DNA of 64,000 nt from Blepharisma japonicum (Eukaryota; Ciliophora; Heterotrichea; Heterotrichida; Blepharismidae): contig CATKHK010000061.1 in NCBI GenBank assembly GCA_949751835.1, forward strand, positions 240,017 to 304,016. The letters run 5' to 3'. A program made the translations under genes and the position numbers. Position 1 is the stretch's first letter, and each line of letters starts with the position of its first letter. This document shows, piece after piece, positions 23,968-33,998 of the stretch. Below the pieces are notes generated by a model. That model was not told the origin of the DNA. It did not search any database and was given only the letters and a program-made list of their open reading frames with translations.

Positions 23968-25464
23968 CTAATGTTTTTGTGGTGATTTTGGAGTTACTTC
24001 ATTCATAAATTCTGAATACGAAACCCTCCCATCTTTGTCTTTATCATATCTTTCCATTAAGCTTTCCACATCTTTTTTAGAAGTTATAAGCCCATGTTCA
24101 TCCAAAATTTGTTGAAATTCTTTAAAAGTTATGTATCCATTTCTATCCCTATCAATTATTTGAAAAGCGTCCATAATATTAAAGCTTTGGCTTCTATTTA
24201 ATCTTTGCCTTAAATTTTCTGCCATAGACTCGCATTCTAAGTGCAGCTGAAGGACCCTTATCAATTTGTTCATAGTTTCAGGCCTAAAAACATTTATCCT
24301 ATTAGCTCCTTCTGCATTATACGGGACCCTATTTTTTACCAATCTTGCATATTCAGGGTCTTTAGGAGTTAAAAGTTCATTTAATTCACTAAACCTCATC
24401 TTTTTGTCTAAGCCATCACAATAGTGCTTAAATAACAGAGAAATTTCGTCTTTAAAAGCTCTTATCCCGAAATCTTTTAAGGTTTCTTCAGCTTCTCTTT
24501 CAGTAAAATACCCTTTATCGTCTATATCGAACATCCTATAAGTATCAATTAAATTAAAATCAGCCCTCAGCCCAAGCTCTTTAATAGCTCCATCTAATTC
24601 CCTTGCTAGGGTAACTTGTTCGCTTAAAACTTGAGCAATTTCTGAAATATTGAGTTTTTTTATAGGCGTTTTCCGATAAGACGATTCTAAAGTTCTGCTG
24701 CTGTACGAGCTTCTACTGGGTGAAAATGATTTTCTTAAAGGTGAGGAGTGCCTTCCTGGGCTTGCTATTGATCTTCGTGGAGATTCAAGCAATATTTCTG
24801 AAGGTTGAATTGCTTCCACAAACTCAGCATAACTTACCCTTTCATCACCATCTGTATCGACTCTTCTTAAAATAGCATCAATGTCTTCTTCATAGATTGG
24901 GAGTGAATGCCTCCTAAAAAACTCAACTAAGTGGTCTCTGGTGATAAAAGACTCGTTTGGATAATTTATGCATCTAAAAGCATCCAAATGCTTATAGTCA
25001 ATTTGACTCGTCAAGTTGCGTCTAGAAATTTCAAGTTGTCTTTGGAGAAGTGCTTCTTTTTCTAGTAGTCTAATTAGGAGGTATTCTACATCTAATGAAA
25101 TTTTCATGAATGATGGACGATTAATTGCTGACTCCCGAAGGTAGATGTTAGTGGATGGAAGAACGATTTGATGGAAATCCGATACCAAAAGCCTTCCATC
25201 TGAGTTGGAATCGTATTGTCTTATGAGGAGCTGTATGTCCTTATCTGTGACTTGAATTCTTTTATTTTCAAAAAACTCTTGAAGGTCAAGAAAGTTCAAG
25301 TATCCGTTTGAAAATCTGTCGAGCTGTTTAAAAACACTTAAGGGCTCAAATTCTCTGTTCCCACACAAACTTATTCTTGATTTTTCTATTTGACTTTCTC
25401 CCTCCGCATAAAGCAGCAGTAAATCAGCCAGCTTTCTCTCAGTTTCGATACTAATCAAGGCCAT
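23968..25464 (-). CDS. multi-EF-hand calcium-binding protein, 498 aa
   Basis: An uninterrupted 498-aa frame. At least five EF-hand loops are visible: DSNSDGRLLVSD, DTDGDERVSYAE, DIDDKGYFTERE, DRDRNGYITFKE and DKDKDGRVSYSE. All keep acidic residues at positions 1 and 3 with an acidic position 12. Loop pairs are separated by helical stretches and a central Ser/Arg-rich linker (about residues 225-265, with SPGR and SPLRK motifs that could be phosphorylated). It resembles large EF-hand proteins of the ciliate cortex and infraciliary lattice in general plan, but I cannot assign an orthologue. It shares a 164-bp divergent promoter region with the primase gene. Confidence 0.85.
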   Translation of the reverse strand: MALISIETERKLADLLLLYAEGESQIEKSRISLCGNREFEPLSVFKQLDRFSNGYLNFLDLQEFFENKRIQVTDKDIQLLIRQYDSNSDGRLLVSDFHQIVLPSTNIYLRESAINRPSFMKISLDVEYLLIRLLEKEALLQRQLEISRRNLTSQIDYKHLDAFRCINYPNESFITRDHLVEFFRRHSLPIYEEDIDAILRRVDTDGDERVSYAEFVEAIQPSEILLESPRRSIASPGRHSSPLRKSFSPSRSSYSSRTLESSYRKTPIKKLNISEIAQVLSEQVTLARELDGAIKELGLRADFNLIDTYRMFDIDDKGYFTEREAEETLKDFGIRAFKDEISLLFKHYCDGLDKKMRFSELNELLTPKDPEYARLVKNRVPYNAEGANRINVFRPETMNKLIRVLQLHLECESMAENLRQRLNRSQSFNIMDAFQIIDRDRNGYITFKEFQQILDEHGLITSKKDVESLMERYDKDKDGRVSYSEFMNEVTPKSPQKH

Positions 25465-25628
25465 AGTTCGTTAGAAGATTTTATAATTCCGTTTAAGGAA
25501 TAAATTATTTTTTTCACAATTAGCTTTGTTTTCTACTCAGGGACATCTGAATTAATTTTCACACATTTGGTTTTTCTTTATTACGTCAGCAATCAACATA
25601 ACCTTAACAAAAAATAACATCGATATAA

Positions 25629-26777
25629 ATGGATTTCGAATTTCTAGAATCATATTACAGAACTTATTTCCCTTGCAACGACTTGTGCAGATGGCTAAAC
25701 CAAGGGATAGAGCTTGAAACAGACACTCCCTTACACAATAAATCATATTTCGAAAGAAGAGAATTTTCTTTTTACCTTCAAGGAGATGTGTCCTGACGTC
25801 ACATAAGCTTTAGTTCACCAGATGAGTTTAGAAAACAACTCATCCATGATAAGCCAGAGAAGTTTGGAATTGGGGCTGTCTATACCATTCCCCCCAAAGC
25901 TAAAAATCTCAAAGAAAAAGAAATAAAATACGAGCCAGTGGAACGAGAATTCGTGATCGACATCGACATGACCGATTACGATAAAGTCCGAACCTGCTGC
26001 TCTGGTGCAGTTGTATGTCAGCTTTGCTGGAAATTTTTAGTACTCGCCTGCAAGTCAATCGACACCATTCTCAAAGAGTTATTTGGCTTCAAAATTAATT
26101 TATGGATTTATTCAGGGAGAAGAGGTGTTCACTGCTGGGTGTGTGATCCAGCCGCTAGACGTTTAAATGACTTTAAGCGTAAAGCATTAATTGAGTTTCT
26201 GAATTCTGGCCCGAATTCAAACTCTCGTTTCCTTGAAATTTGTTGGGAAATTTTTCAGCCTCGTTTCGAGGAAATAATTGTGCAGGATCAAAAATTATTT
26301 GAAAATCAAGAAAGGCTCAATGAATGTGTTGAAATTATCAACGAAGAGTTGGGAACTGATAGTAAATTCACAGTTAAAGGCTCGAGCGAAGAAACATGGG
26401 CTGAGATTCTGGAATTTATTGATTCACAGCCAGATCCCAAACTAATAGATCAAATCAAGTACAAGATCTGCTTTAAGTATTTATATCCAAGACTCGACAT
26501 CTTCGTTTCTATGGAAATGGCTAATCTTTTGAAATCCCCATTTTCTGTTCACCCGAAGACAGGAAATATTTCTATTCCATTTTTAGTTGAAAATGTTGAA
26601 GATTTCAAAGTTGATAGTGTCCCAAATTTAGCAGGTCTATGTGAGGGTTCAGATGATCTTACCCCTTATGTAGAAATTCTGAACAATGTGAGCGACCAAC
26701 TGAGAGAATCTAATAGAAAAGACAGTAAAAGAAGGTCAGCAATTTGTCAAGTACAAAATGTGGAGCCAAGACTTTAA
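25629..26777 (+). CDS. PRIM1: DNA primase small (catalytic) subunit
   Basis: A 382-aa archaeo-eukaryotic primase that makes RNA primers with the large subunit and DNA polymerase alpha. I set the start at 25629 because the N-terminus from there (YYRTYFP, later RREFSFYLQGD) matches the family; a TGA at about 25793 reads as Trp. The catalytic Asp pair lies in VIDIDMTDYD (about residue 110), followed by the Cys cluster CCSGAVVCQLCW that binds zinc in homologues, and the nucleotide-binding SGRRGVHCWVCD. The human protein is 420 aa. It converges on the HSP70 gene with 36 bp between stop codons. Confidence 0.95.
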
Positions 26778-26813
26778 AGTATAATTAACTTTTATGGATT
26801 ATAGATAAATTAG

Positions 26814-29423
26814 CTAAAGGTCTGTTTTAGGCTCTTTTTGGCTGTCTTCTGCTGGTTGGGATTTTTCGGCGGTTTTTGCTATTTCTTCAGTGTCAGCCTT
26901 GCTGCTGGCTTCCTCGTCAGATTTTTTAGCCTCTTCTGGAGCTTCTTCTAGAGCTTTTTCTTGAGTTTGTGTAGCCTCATTTGTTGGTTGATTTTCCTCT
27001 ATTTTTTTATCATTTTGTTCCTTATACTCTTGTCTTGGCCTTCCTGTCTTTTTGATGATTTCTACTCTTTTTTCAACTCCTTTGACTTTTGACTCCAAAA
27101 TAGCTAGTTTTAGCACTGGCTCTTCCCATTCTGGGGTATTTTTCTGCTCCTCAACCTTTTGGTCAAGCCATTCAATAGTTTCATTAATTACATTGAAAAC
27201 TTTTTCTTTTTCAGGTAAAGGAATCCATGTCTTAGTTTTGTTTAAATAAGACATTTCTCTGTAAAGTTCTTGTAATTTTAAGTAGCCGTCTAATATTTTA
27301 TCTTCTCTTGACATTAATTCAGTTTCTCTGTCAAGGAATTTGGCTGTTATTTTTTCTAACTTTGTCTTTTCTTTAATTAGGCCTGAACTGCCTTGTTTTT
27401 TATAGTCACCAGACTCAAGCCAATGGAGAGTTTCGTTTATTTGAAGTTTTAAGGAAGATAAATCGTCTGGACTGATTACTCGTAAAAATTCGGAACCTTC
27501 CAATTTTTCTTGAATAAAATATATATAAGACTCTAGCTCATTTCTGTTGTGGGCTAATTGTTTTCTCTCTTCCTCAGCTACTGTGTATGCATCTAGTTTT
27601 TCCTTGATTATTTTTGCAAGATCCTTTTTAGGAGGCAGAGGGTTTCCAAACTCTAATTGCTTAATATTCAATTCTTGCTTAATAATTTTATTTTTTTTAA
27701 CTTTTTCAGTTACAGTTTTTGCCTCAGTAATGTTTTGTGCCTCAGTGGCATTTTGTGCTTCAGTGGCATTTTGCACCTCAGTGGTATTTTGTGCCTCAGT
27801 GGTATTTTGTGCTGCAGTTTCATTTTCTGGCTTTTTTACTTCTACTTCGATCTGAATTTCGTATTTTGCTTCAGCACTATCAAGCTTAGGAATTCCATTA
27901 TAATCCAAACTGAAAACAAAAATTACTTGAGGAGCTTTACCATACCTCTCTTGATTTCCTGTAATAGAATAAAGTGCAAAAGGCACCCATTCATTATTAA
28001 TTTGATAAGAAAAGACACATTCTACGTCATTTTCAATAGTAAACCCAATTTTTTTGGTCTGTCCTAAAGTACTTCCAGCTTCAAAAAGAATTTTTTCTTT
28101 ATTAAATTCTTTGTTACCAGGAGATGTAAATGTTGCTTTAATTGGCAAAGATGTTTTTTCTAACAACCAAAGTGGCTTTACCATAACTTCACTCGAAAAA
28201 TTCGCAGCATAAATTGCAGCACCTTGTGCCATTGATTCATCTCCATTTAAATGTGTTTGCGGTTCTTTAAACTTCTTTGCAATAATTTCTTGGATTTTTG
28301 GAATTCTAATAGGCCCACCAAGAATTTCTATAAAATTGATATCATCTATGGTTAATTTAGCAGCATTTAATGCATCTTGTATTGGCTTTATTAATTTTTC
28401 TGCATATTTTTCAATAATATTTTCAACAATTTCTCTTTCTAATGTCAATGTAAAATCGTGCCCAGGAATAATATTAGGGACATTGACATATGAGGTTTTA
28501 CTTGCACTTAAAGTTTTTTTGGCTTGATTTGCTGCATGTAAAAGCTTAGACATTGCTTTTACATTGTCTTTTACATCAGAGCCCCCACTTGCTATGAACT
28601 TTTCATTGAGATATTCAGCGATCTCTGCATCTATAGTCCTTCCCCCGAATTCAGAATCCCAAGTATTTGCAAGAATTTCTATAGTTTCTACTTGTTTTGC
28701 TGACAATTTACTTGCTTTTTTGAGTGCAGCGAAGTATCTTACAATTGAAACTTGGGTATATGAAGACCCCAAATTATAAATCAGGATTTTATGGTCTGTT
28801 TTATTATCAAATCTATCGATTCCGTAATATAAAGCAGCCCCAGTGTTATCACTAATCAAGCTCATCACGTTTAATTTTGCAGCTTCAGCAGCAACTAAAA
28901 GGCTTCTTCTCTGTGGAACTGTCCAAAAATTAGGAACTGTAATAACACAATCCCTTGCAGAATCCCCTGAAGTTTTATCTGCAAGTTTTCTAATAAATTC
29001 TAGCACCATAGCAGCTGTTTCTTCGACTGAGAATTTTTCATTTTTTATTTTAAAATCAATTGAAAATCTTGAGGAGTCTTCAGAAACTTCAAGCGGGATA
29101 AATTCATCGAGAAATCTTTTTTGAAGATTAGTATCGTTAAACGCTTTACCAAGGGCTCTGGTTGTGAAAATTAAGGCGGATTGAGGGTCTTTTTGCATGT
29201 ACATTGTAGCTTCTTCACCTAAGAGATGATGCTCGCCTTGTAAAGCAACGATGTTGTGGATCATTCTTTTTGATTGAGGGCTCTCAATAGCACCAAGTTT
29301 TCTGCCAGGCTGAATTATTGAAGTCTAAATAAGGCTTACCTTGATTAGTTCAGTCCCGAAATCAATTCCTATTACAGCTCCTGATGCAAAATAAGAAAGT
29401 AAAAATAATGCCAGGAAATACAT
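26814..29423 (-). CDS. ER HSP70-family chaperone, GRP170/HYOU1/Lhs1-like
   Basis: An 864-aa protein from exons 29423-29340 and 29324-26814. Exon 1 encodes a signal peptide (YFLALFLLSYFASG) and the first phosphate loop (VIGIDFGTE); the 15-nt intron removes a TAG. The ATPase domain continues with ITVPNFWTVPQRRSLL, LISDNTGAALYYG and the adenosine motif EILGGPIRIPKIQE. The second phosphate loop reads YNLGSSYTQ, with Asn where canonical HSP70s have Asp. A long acidic/helical C-terminal extension, as in GRP170, contains a Thr-Glu-Ala-Gln-Asn repeat with many NxT sequons (about 27720-27830). The C-terminus KTDL resembles a KDEL-type retrieval signal. Role: ER protein folding or BiP nucleotide exchange, by family. 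Confidence 0.9.
29325..29339 (-). other. 15-nt intron in ER HSP70 gene
   Basis: GTAAGCCTTATTTAG on the minus strand; removes an in-frame stop and joins the signal-peptide/first phosphate-loop exon (TELIK) to TSIIQPGRK. Conserved A at position 10. Confidence 0.9.
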
Positions 29424-29486
29424 TATATACGTGTCAATAGATAAATGAAATTTAATTTAGAAAAATATTTTTGGAAAAATATCAAA

Positions 29487-30198
29487 TTATGGCTGCTCAA
29501 AATCAACATCACAAAACCCTCTATGATAAAAAAATTCTTTACTTCTGCCCATTTTAAGCACACATCTTTTCAAAAGAACTTTTCATCTGTCTCCAGTTCT
29601 TGCTACCTAATTATCAGCTTACCTTGTCATATGAACAATACATAACATCTTTAGTTTCTGGAATCAAAATATTAGTATCCTCATCACTAATGTCTTCTAA
29701 GTCTTCCTCTTCTTCTAAGTTTTCCTCTTCAGATGGGTCGATTTCTTGGGCATTTTTTCCTAAATTTTTGTATTTTTGGAATTCAAGTTCAGCTTCATTT
29801 TGTTCTTCGTCTGATTCTTCTTCATCTTCGTTAGAACTTTCTGAATCACTCTGTGGCTTAACAATTTCTTCCTGCTTTAATGGAATTTGTGGGATTGGTG
29901 GATTTTTTACTTCTTGCTCTTGCTTTTGTACAGGGGATGTGAAATATTCTTCGTTTTTGGGAAAAATTTTCTTTGGTTTTGAGATTTTTGGATTTGCGAA
30001 TAGTAAATTCTAGTTAAAAATTACATGACGGATGACTGGAGGCCGCATGATCTGATTTAGATTCCTTAATCAAGAGGATTTAAAATTTTGAAGAGTGGTT
30101 TCTTGTAGTCAAGAATTTTCTGGGTTTCTTTTAATTTGGTCTAAAACATTTTCAATTATTGTATTGTAAAAATCTTCTGTTGTTGCGGAAAGTGCCAT
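29487..30198 (-). CDS. TOA1: transcription initiation factor IIA large subunit (TFIIA-alpha/beta, Toa1)
   Basis: A 226-aa protein from three exons (30198-30025, 30009-29623, 29606-29487). The N-terminal helices (DFYNTIIENVLDQIK ... WLQETTLQNFKSSWLRNL) match the TFIIA four-helix bundle. A variable Glu/Ser-rich acidic linker follows. The C-terminal beta-barrel part runs DVMYCSYDKV then TGDRWKVLLKRCVLKM, like the VCQYDKI...KFHL segment of yeast and human. The 15-nt and 16-nt introns and three TGA Trp codons hide the gene from a standard six-frame search; the acidic linker even leaves a long Ser-rich open frame on the opposite strand. TFIIA stabilises TBP on promoters. It is shorter than yeast Toa1 (286 aa), mostly in the linker. 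Confidence 0.85.
29607..29622 (-). other. 16-nt intron in TFIIA gene
   Basis: GTAAGCTGATAATTAG on the minus strand. It splits the conserved SYDK/VARTGDRWK segment. Excision shifts frame by one base, restoring the TFIIA reading; the A at position 11 keeps the same distance from the 3' end as in the 15-nt introns. Confidence 0.88.
30010..30024 (-). other. 15-nt intron in TFIIA gene
   Basis: GTAATTTTTAACTAG on the minus strand; contains the in-frame TAG that would otherwise end the protein after the N-terminal helices. Confidence 0.85.
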
Positions 30199-30351
30199 AT
30201 TTTATTTTAGAAAATGAATTTGCTAAAGTAAATTTCATTCTTTTATGGAAATAATTAAGTTTGTGTTATATAATTATGAAGACTAGCATTAATTTATAAA
30301 CTTAAATATAAAAAATTAGCAAAATTCTAAATTATATATAATCAAAAATTA

Positions 30352-31593
30352 CTATTTTTCTGTGTTTTCCACTATATCTTTAAAACGATTTTTCAAGTCT
30401 GCTACAAAGGTCTTTATATTTTTATCCATTAAGAAATTTTCCCTATATTCATCAAGCTTTTTATTAGATTTTCCACCTTTAATTTGATTTTGATACTCTT
30501 TCAGCTTTTCTTGGCTAAAAGGAACAGGGCTTTTTCTAGGGCGAGGATTATCTTCTTCAGAAGTATCAAGATGATCATTAGAAGGCTCTGTCTGTACATA
30601 TTGCACTAAGTCATCAATTTTTCCTCGGCTTGTTTTCGCTCCCAGATATTTTCTATTATGAAAAGTATATTGAGCTTGCTTATCATTTTTTGTCTTTTTC
30701 TCAATATTTTTGTTTCTTTCAGTTACTGGCATCCTAGGGCCATTTGATGAGGGAGGCTTTGATTCAGGAGTTTTTGCTCTTAAAAGAAAAGGAGAAAGCT
30801 CTCTATTATTGATAGAGGGTGATTTACTTCTTTTATTTTCTGCTCTGACGATAATCCTTTTGAAATTTTCATTTCTCTCTTTATTTCGGATCCTCGTTTT
30901 TCTGAAATTATTCGTCTTTACGGCTGAATCATAAGCATTTTTAAGATTATCAATAACAGAATGGCCTTTGGATAAATATTTTTCTGCAAAATCGACAGAT
31001 CTTTTATAATAATCAAGGGATTCTTCATACTAAATAAACACTACTCTTTTTAAATATTCCATCTCAACTGCAACATTATGAAAAGCAATTGCTAAAATTG
31101 GCGCCCTTATATCAATTGTTGCAAAATCTTGCTCATAAGCAGCTTGGAATGCTTCATCTTGGATCAAAATAACAGCTTGCATTGCATATTCTAAGGCTTT
31201 ATCATGCTTCCCAATAAGGGAACTCACTGCACATAGATTCAGATGAACATCTCCTGTAGGGTTAATAGATAAGGCATCTTGTAAAAATTTTAATGCAGTT
31301 CGATATTTCGCTTGCTTTTTATAATAGCAAGCATAGTTATTATAAGTTGCAGAAAGCAAATCTGGGTTTGCACCTGAGAGTTCTTCTGCTTTCTTTAAGA
31401 GATTTAAAGCCTCATCTTGAGCACCTTGATGCAATTTATCCATTGCATGTAAGTTATAAAGCTCACAGAGACTCGTAGTGGTCTCTTGGTATTCGGCACT
31501 ACGTTTGTCAAGTGAAATAAAATTTTGTTCTAGTATTTCAATTGCTTGCTTGTAATTTCCTTCTCTTTTAAGAACATTTATCTTTTCTTCCAT
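30352..31593 (-). CDS. TPR-repeat protein with basic C-terminal tail, 408 aa
   Basis: Exons 31593-31045 and 31029-30352 join across a 15-nt intron. The N-terminal 180 residues carry TPR-type helical repeats: REGNYKQAIEILEQN, LHQGAQDEALNLLKKAEEL, KQAKYRTALKFLQDALSINP and GKHDKALEYAMQAVIL, with the typical small and aromatic positions. The second half is basic and Ser/Pro-rich (KRSKSPSINN, RPRKSPVPFSQ) with no fold visible, and probably binds a partner or microtubules. No orthologue assigned. It lies upstream of the TFIIA gene on the same strand. Confidence 0.8.
31030..31044 (-). other. 15-nt intron in TPR gene
   Basis: GTAGTGTTTATTTAG on the minus strand; joins MEYLKR to YEESLDYYKR and removes an in-frame TAG. 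A at position 10. Confidence 0.88.
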
Positions 31594-31774
31594 AGATACT
31601 TATTGCAACATATTAAATGCATTTATGATATTAAAAATAAAAAGTTTTCTTGACGAGAGCAAACAATTTTTGGCTTAATTATATATATTAGGAGCTTGGG
31701 CTAATTTAGAATTACTTAATTATCAGAAACCGTCTCTTAGAAAAGATTAAGATAACTTGGGATTTAAGATATAA

Positions 31775-32206
31775 AAAACAAATAGCCGAAATTATGTTGT
31801 AGGGAATGATAAGAAAAAGCTTAAAAAGTTTGAAGAACATGGATATGACCTTGAGTCCTTGTTTATCATTTCTAAAGACTTTTTCTCAATTTGTGACGAT
31901 CTCAACCTCTCTTATATTGAAGCATCAGAATTTTTTATCAGGGTCAAAATAATGAAAGAAGCTTCTGAGGGCCAGCCATTTCCTCCAAATCTTTTGATGT
32001 ATGAAAATAGCAAGAAATGCCCTACAAGAATTAGTATTGTTAATAATGATACTTACAATAAAGTATTATTCAAAGTTATCCCAGGCCAAGGAAAATGCGA
32101 AAAACTTAATGTTCTTTTCAGGTGCGAGATGTGCAGAGAAGAATCTCAAATTAAAAGAAGCGACTTAAAGATACATACAGCATTAAAGCATAATAACTTA
32201 GTTTAA
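31775..32206 (+). CDS. short zinc-finger family protein, copy 1; start codon not found
   Basis: An open frame of 143 codons before TAA, clearly related to the next gene over its whole length. Shared features: the N-terminal NYxVxN, DLESLF, ISKDxFSI, the ASEFFIR segment, LYEN-K-PTR, FKVxPGQ and the C-terminal CX2C-X13-HX4H finger ending HNNL. Aligning the copies puts AAT (31781-31783) opposite the start ATG of copy 2. No in-frame ATG lies upstream before TAA (31772-31774), and no 15/16-nt intron fits. Either translation starts unusually or this copy has lost its start and is becoming a pseudogene. The intact frame argues that decay, if any, is recent. Confidence 0.55.
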   Translation, partial: KTNSRNYVVGNDKKKLKKFEEHGYDLESLFIISKDFFSICDDLNLSYIEASEFFIRVKIMKEASEGQPFPPNLLMYENSKKCPTRISIVNNDTYNKVLFKVIPGQGKCEKLNVLFRCEMCREESQIKRSDLKIHTALKHNNLV

Positions 32207-32279
32207 TATTAAAATTAAATTTTAAATAAAATTTTAAATTTAGATTAATATTTATAAATAAAAATAATCCCCCTTTATA

Positions 32280-32705
32280 ATGGATTTAAATTATATTGTA
32301 TCAAACAATGAAGAAGTATTGAAAAGAATTGAAGACTTAGGCTGTGACTTGGAATCTTTATTTTATATTTCAAAAGATGTATTTTCAATATTTGACAGTC
32401 TTAATCTTACTTCAAAAGAATCTGCAGAGTTTTTTATTAGGATCAAAAATGCTCTTGATGCATCAGAAGGAAAAGCCGTTCCAGAAAATATAATTCTGTA
32501 TGAAAACGACAGAAAACAGCCTACAAGATTAAGTGTGGAAAATAAAGAGTCAGGAAATATGATATTTTTCAAAGTTGTGCCAGGACAGAGCAAAATTACA
32601 AAAGGAAATGCTCTTTATAATTGCGAATCTTGCAACAATAATACTCCTATAAAAAGAGTGCATGTTAAAAAACATATAGAAACAAAGCATAACAATTTAA
32701 TTTAA
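32280..32705 (+). CDS. short zinc-finger family protein, copy 2 (intact), 141 aa
   Basis: An intact 141-aa protein of a three-member local family. The N-terminal two thirds is a helical domain with alternating hydrophobic and charged residues (LFYISKDVFSIFDSLNL, then SAEFFIRIKNALDASEG) and a beta-rich part containing PTRLSVENKE and FFKVVPGQ. The C-terminus carries a finger of pattern C-X2-C-X13-H-X4-H (CESC ... KKHIETKH) that could bind zinc. The FKVxPGQ motif just before the finger is invariant in the three copies (FRIIPGQ in copy 3). I do not recognise the family. Neighbours give no functional hint. Confidence 0.75.
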   Translation: MDLNYIVSNNEEVLKRIEDLGCDLESLFYISKDVFSIFDSLNLTSKESAEFFIRIKNALDASEGKAVPENIILYENDRKQPTRLSVENKESGNMIFFKVVPGQSKITKGNALYNCESCNNNTPIKRVHVKKHIETKHNNLI

Positions 32706-32847
32706 TTTTTAAAGAAATTTATTAAAACATAATTATTTTTTAAAAATCTTAGTGCTCTTTAATATTATTTATATTTGGTAATAAAAAATTAATGCTTAAT
32801 CATAACTGTTTTATTTATTAGTTTATATGGATTAATAATATTTTATT

Positions 32848-33279
32848 TTAATTAAGGTTTTTATGCTTGGTTAATATATGCCTTTTAGTATCAAATCTCT
32901 TTATTGCAGTATCTTCTTGGCATCCCTCACATTTATAAAGAATATTCCCTTTTCTAACTGATCCTTGACCTGGGATAATTCTGAAATATAATTTATTTCC
33001 TGTTTCTTTATTTTGAATTGCCAGCCTTGTAGGGAGAATTTTGTTATTTTCATAAATTTGGATATTTGCTGCAAGATTGTTTTCTTTAGATATGTCGTGA
33101 ATGTATTTAAGCCTCATAAAAATTTCTGCAGAGTTTCTTAAGCTGAGCTTGAGATCATTCATTAATGAAAAAAGATCGCTTGACATAGTAAATAAAGAGT
33201 TCATGGTGCATTCAAGTTCTTCAAGCCTTTGGGTAATCAAAAATGGAAATATATGACTATTAAAATAATAGTTTAAGCA
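32848..33279 (-). CDS. short zinc-finger family protein, copy 3; start uncertain
   Basis: The third family member lies on the opposite strand, tail-to-tail with copy 2. It keeps LEELE, SLFTMSSDLFSLMNDLKLS, SAEIFMRLK, YENNKILPTRL, FRIIPGQG and the CX2C-X13-HX4H finger (CEGC ... KRHILTKH). The frame is open from 33279, after TAA at 33280-33282, but has no in-frame ATG until the Met of TMNSLF. A near-start ATG at 33280-33278 is one base out of frame, which suggests a small indel at the start. A start at the internal ATG would give about 120 aa and lose the first conserved residues. Confidence 0.55.
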   Translation of the reverse strand, partial: CLNYYFNSHIFPFLITQRLEELECTMNSLFTMSSDLFSLMNDLKLSLRNSAEIFMRLKYIHDISKENNLAANIQIYENNKILPTRLAIQNKETGNKLYFRIIPGQGSVRKGNILYKCEGCQEDTAIKRFDTKRHILTKHKNLN

Positions 33280-33322
33280 TTATTTTTAGCTTTAAACATA
33301 ATTGAGAAATAATTTATATTTA

Positions 33323-33979
33323 TTACTCAGTGATATCATATACAACATCTCTTTTTGCTAATGAAGACATATAAAGATAAAAAAATTTCAATATCAAAAT
33401 AGCAGGCATAACATAGATAATTAAGTAGCACGATTTAAAATAACTGTTAAAGCTAAATATTGAATTTTTTGGACAGTTTTCTCAAAAATCTGGAATAGTT
33501 TCAACAATGCATAGTGCCTCGAAAAGAGTTGCTAATGGTGTAAGAATAAAAAATGCTTGAAATTTAAGCCAAAATATCCAATCTATCAATCCATAATATT
33601 TTGTGACAAAATACAAATAATCAGTAATATCAATTAAAGCTCATGATAAAATAGCACCAATAGGCCAATTACTCTATATTAATCATACTCAAGGTATCAA
33701 ATCCCTAATCACAAAAAATATTAAAATTCTGACGGAATTCTGGACTATATTAGGCAGAATATTGGAAGATATTCCATAATACTTGTGAAAAACCTGAATT
33801 TGTCTTACTTCAATTATACTTAATCCAAGTATGATCTCCAATAATTTCCTAATCTTTCCATCATATAAAACTTCAAATGTTTTATTCACCAATGTATACT
33901 CACCTGCAATTCAAAGCACAGAACTCCACCCTACAAGCTGCACACTATTAAAAATCACCAAATAATTCTCAAATTTCAT
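33323..33979 (-). CDS. HACD/Phs1-like 3-hydroxyacyl-CoA dehydratase, catalytic Tyr replaced
   Basis: A 213-aa multi-spanning membrane protein from exons 33979-33689 and 33673-33323. The family pattern is clear: an N-terminal YLVIFNSVQLVGW, then LLEIILGLSIIEV, RQIQVFHKYYGIS, a fourth helix with VQNSVRILIFFVIRDLIPW, and IDITDYLYFVTKYYGLIDW. In active HACD enzymes (third step of very-long-chain fatty acid elongation in the ER) a Tyr and a Glu seven residues apart lie in a YPxGxxxE context. Here the aligned sequence is LTPLATLFE: Glu is kept but Tyr is Thr and Gly is Ala. The protein may be inactive, or a paralogue with another role. The start codon is 19 bp from that of the divergent next gene. 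Confidence 0.8.
33674..33688 (-). other. 15-nt intron in HACD-like gene
   Basis: GTATGATTAATATAG on the minus strand, directly after a TGA Trp codon; removes TAG and joins DLIPW to SNWPIG. A at position 10. Confidence 0.88.
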
Positions 33980-33998
33980 AATTAATTTCCTTACTAAA

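Noticed and set aside
29600-30013. 137-codon Ser-rich open frame on the plus strand
   Set aside because: It is the antisense of the Glu-rich linker of the TFIIA gene; low-complexity Ser codons mirror Glu codons and the product matches nothing.
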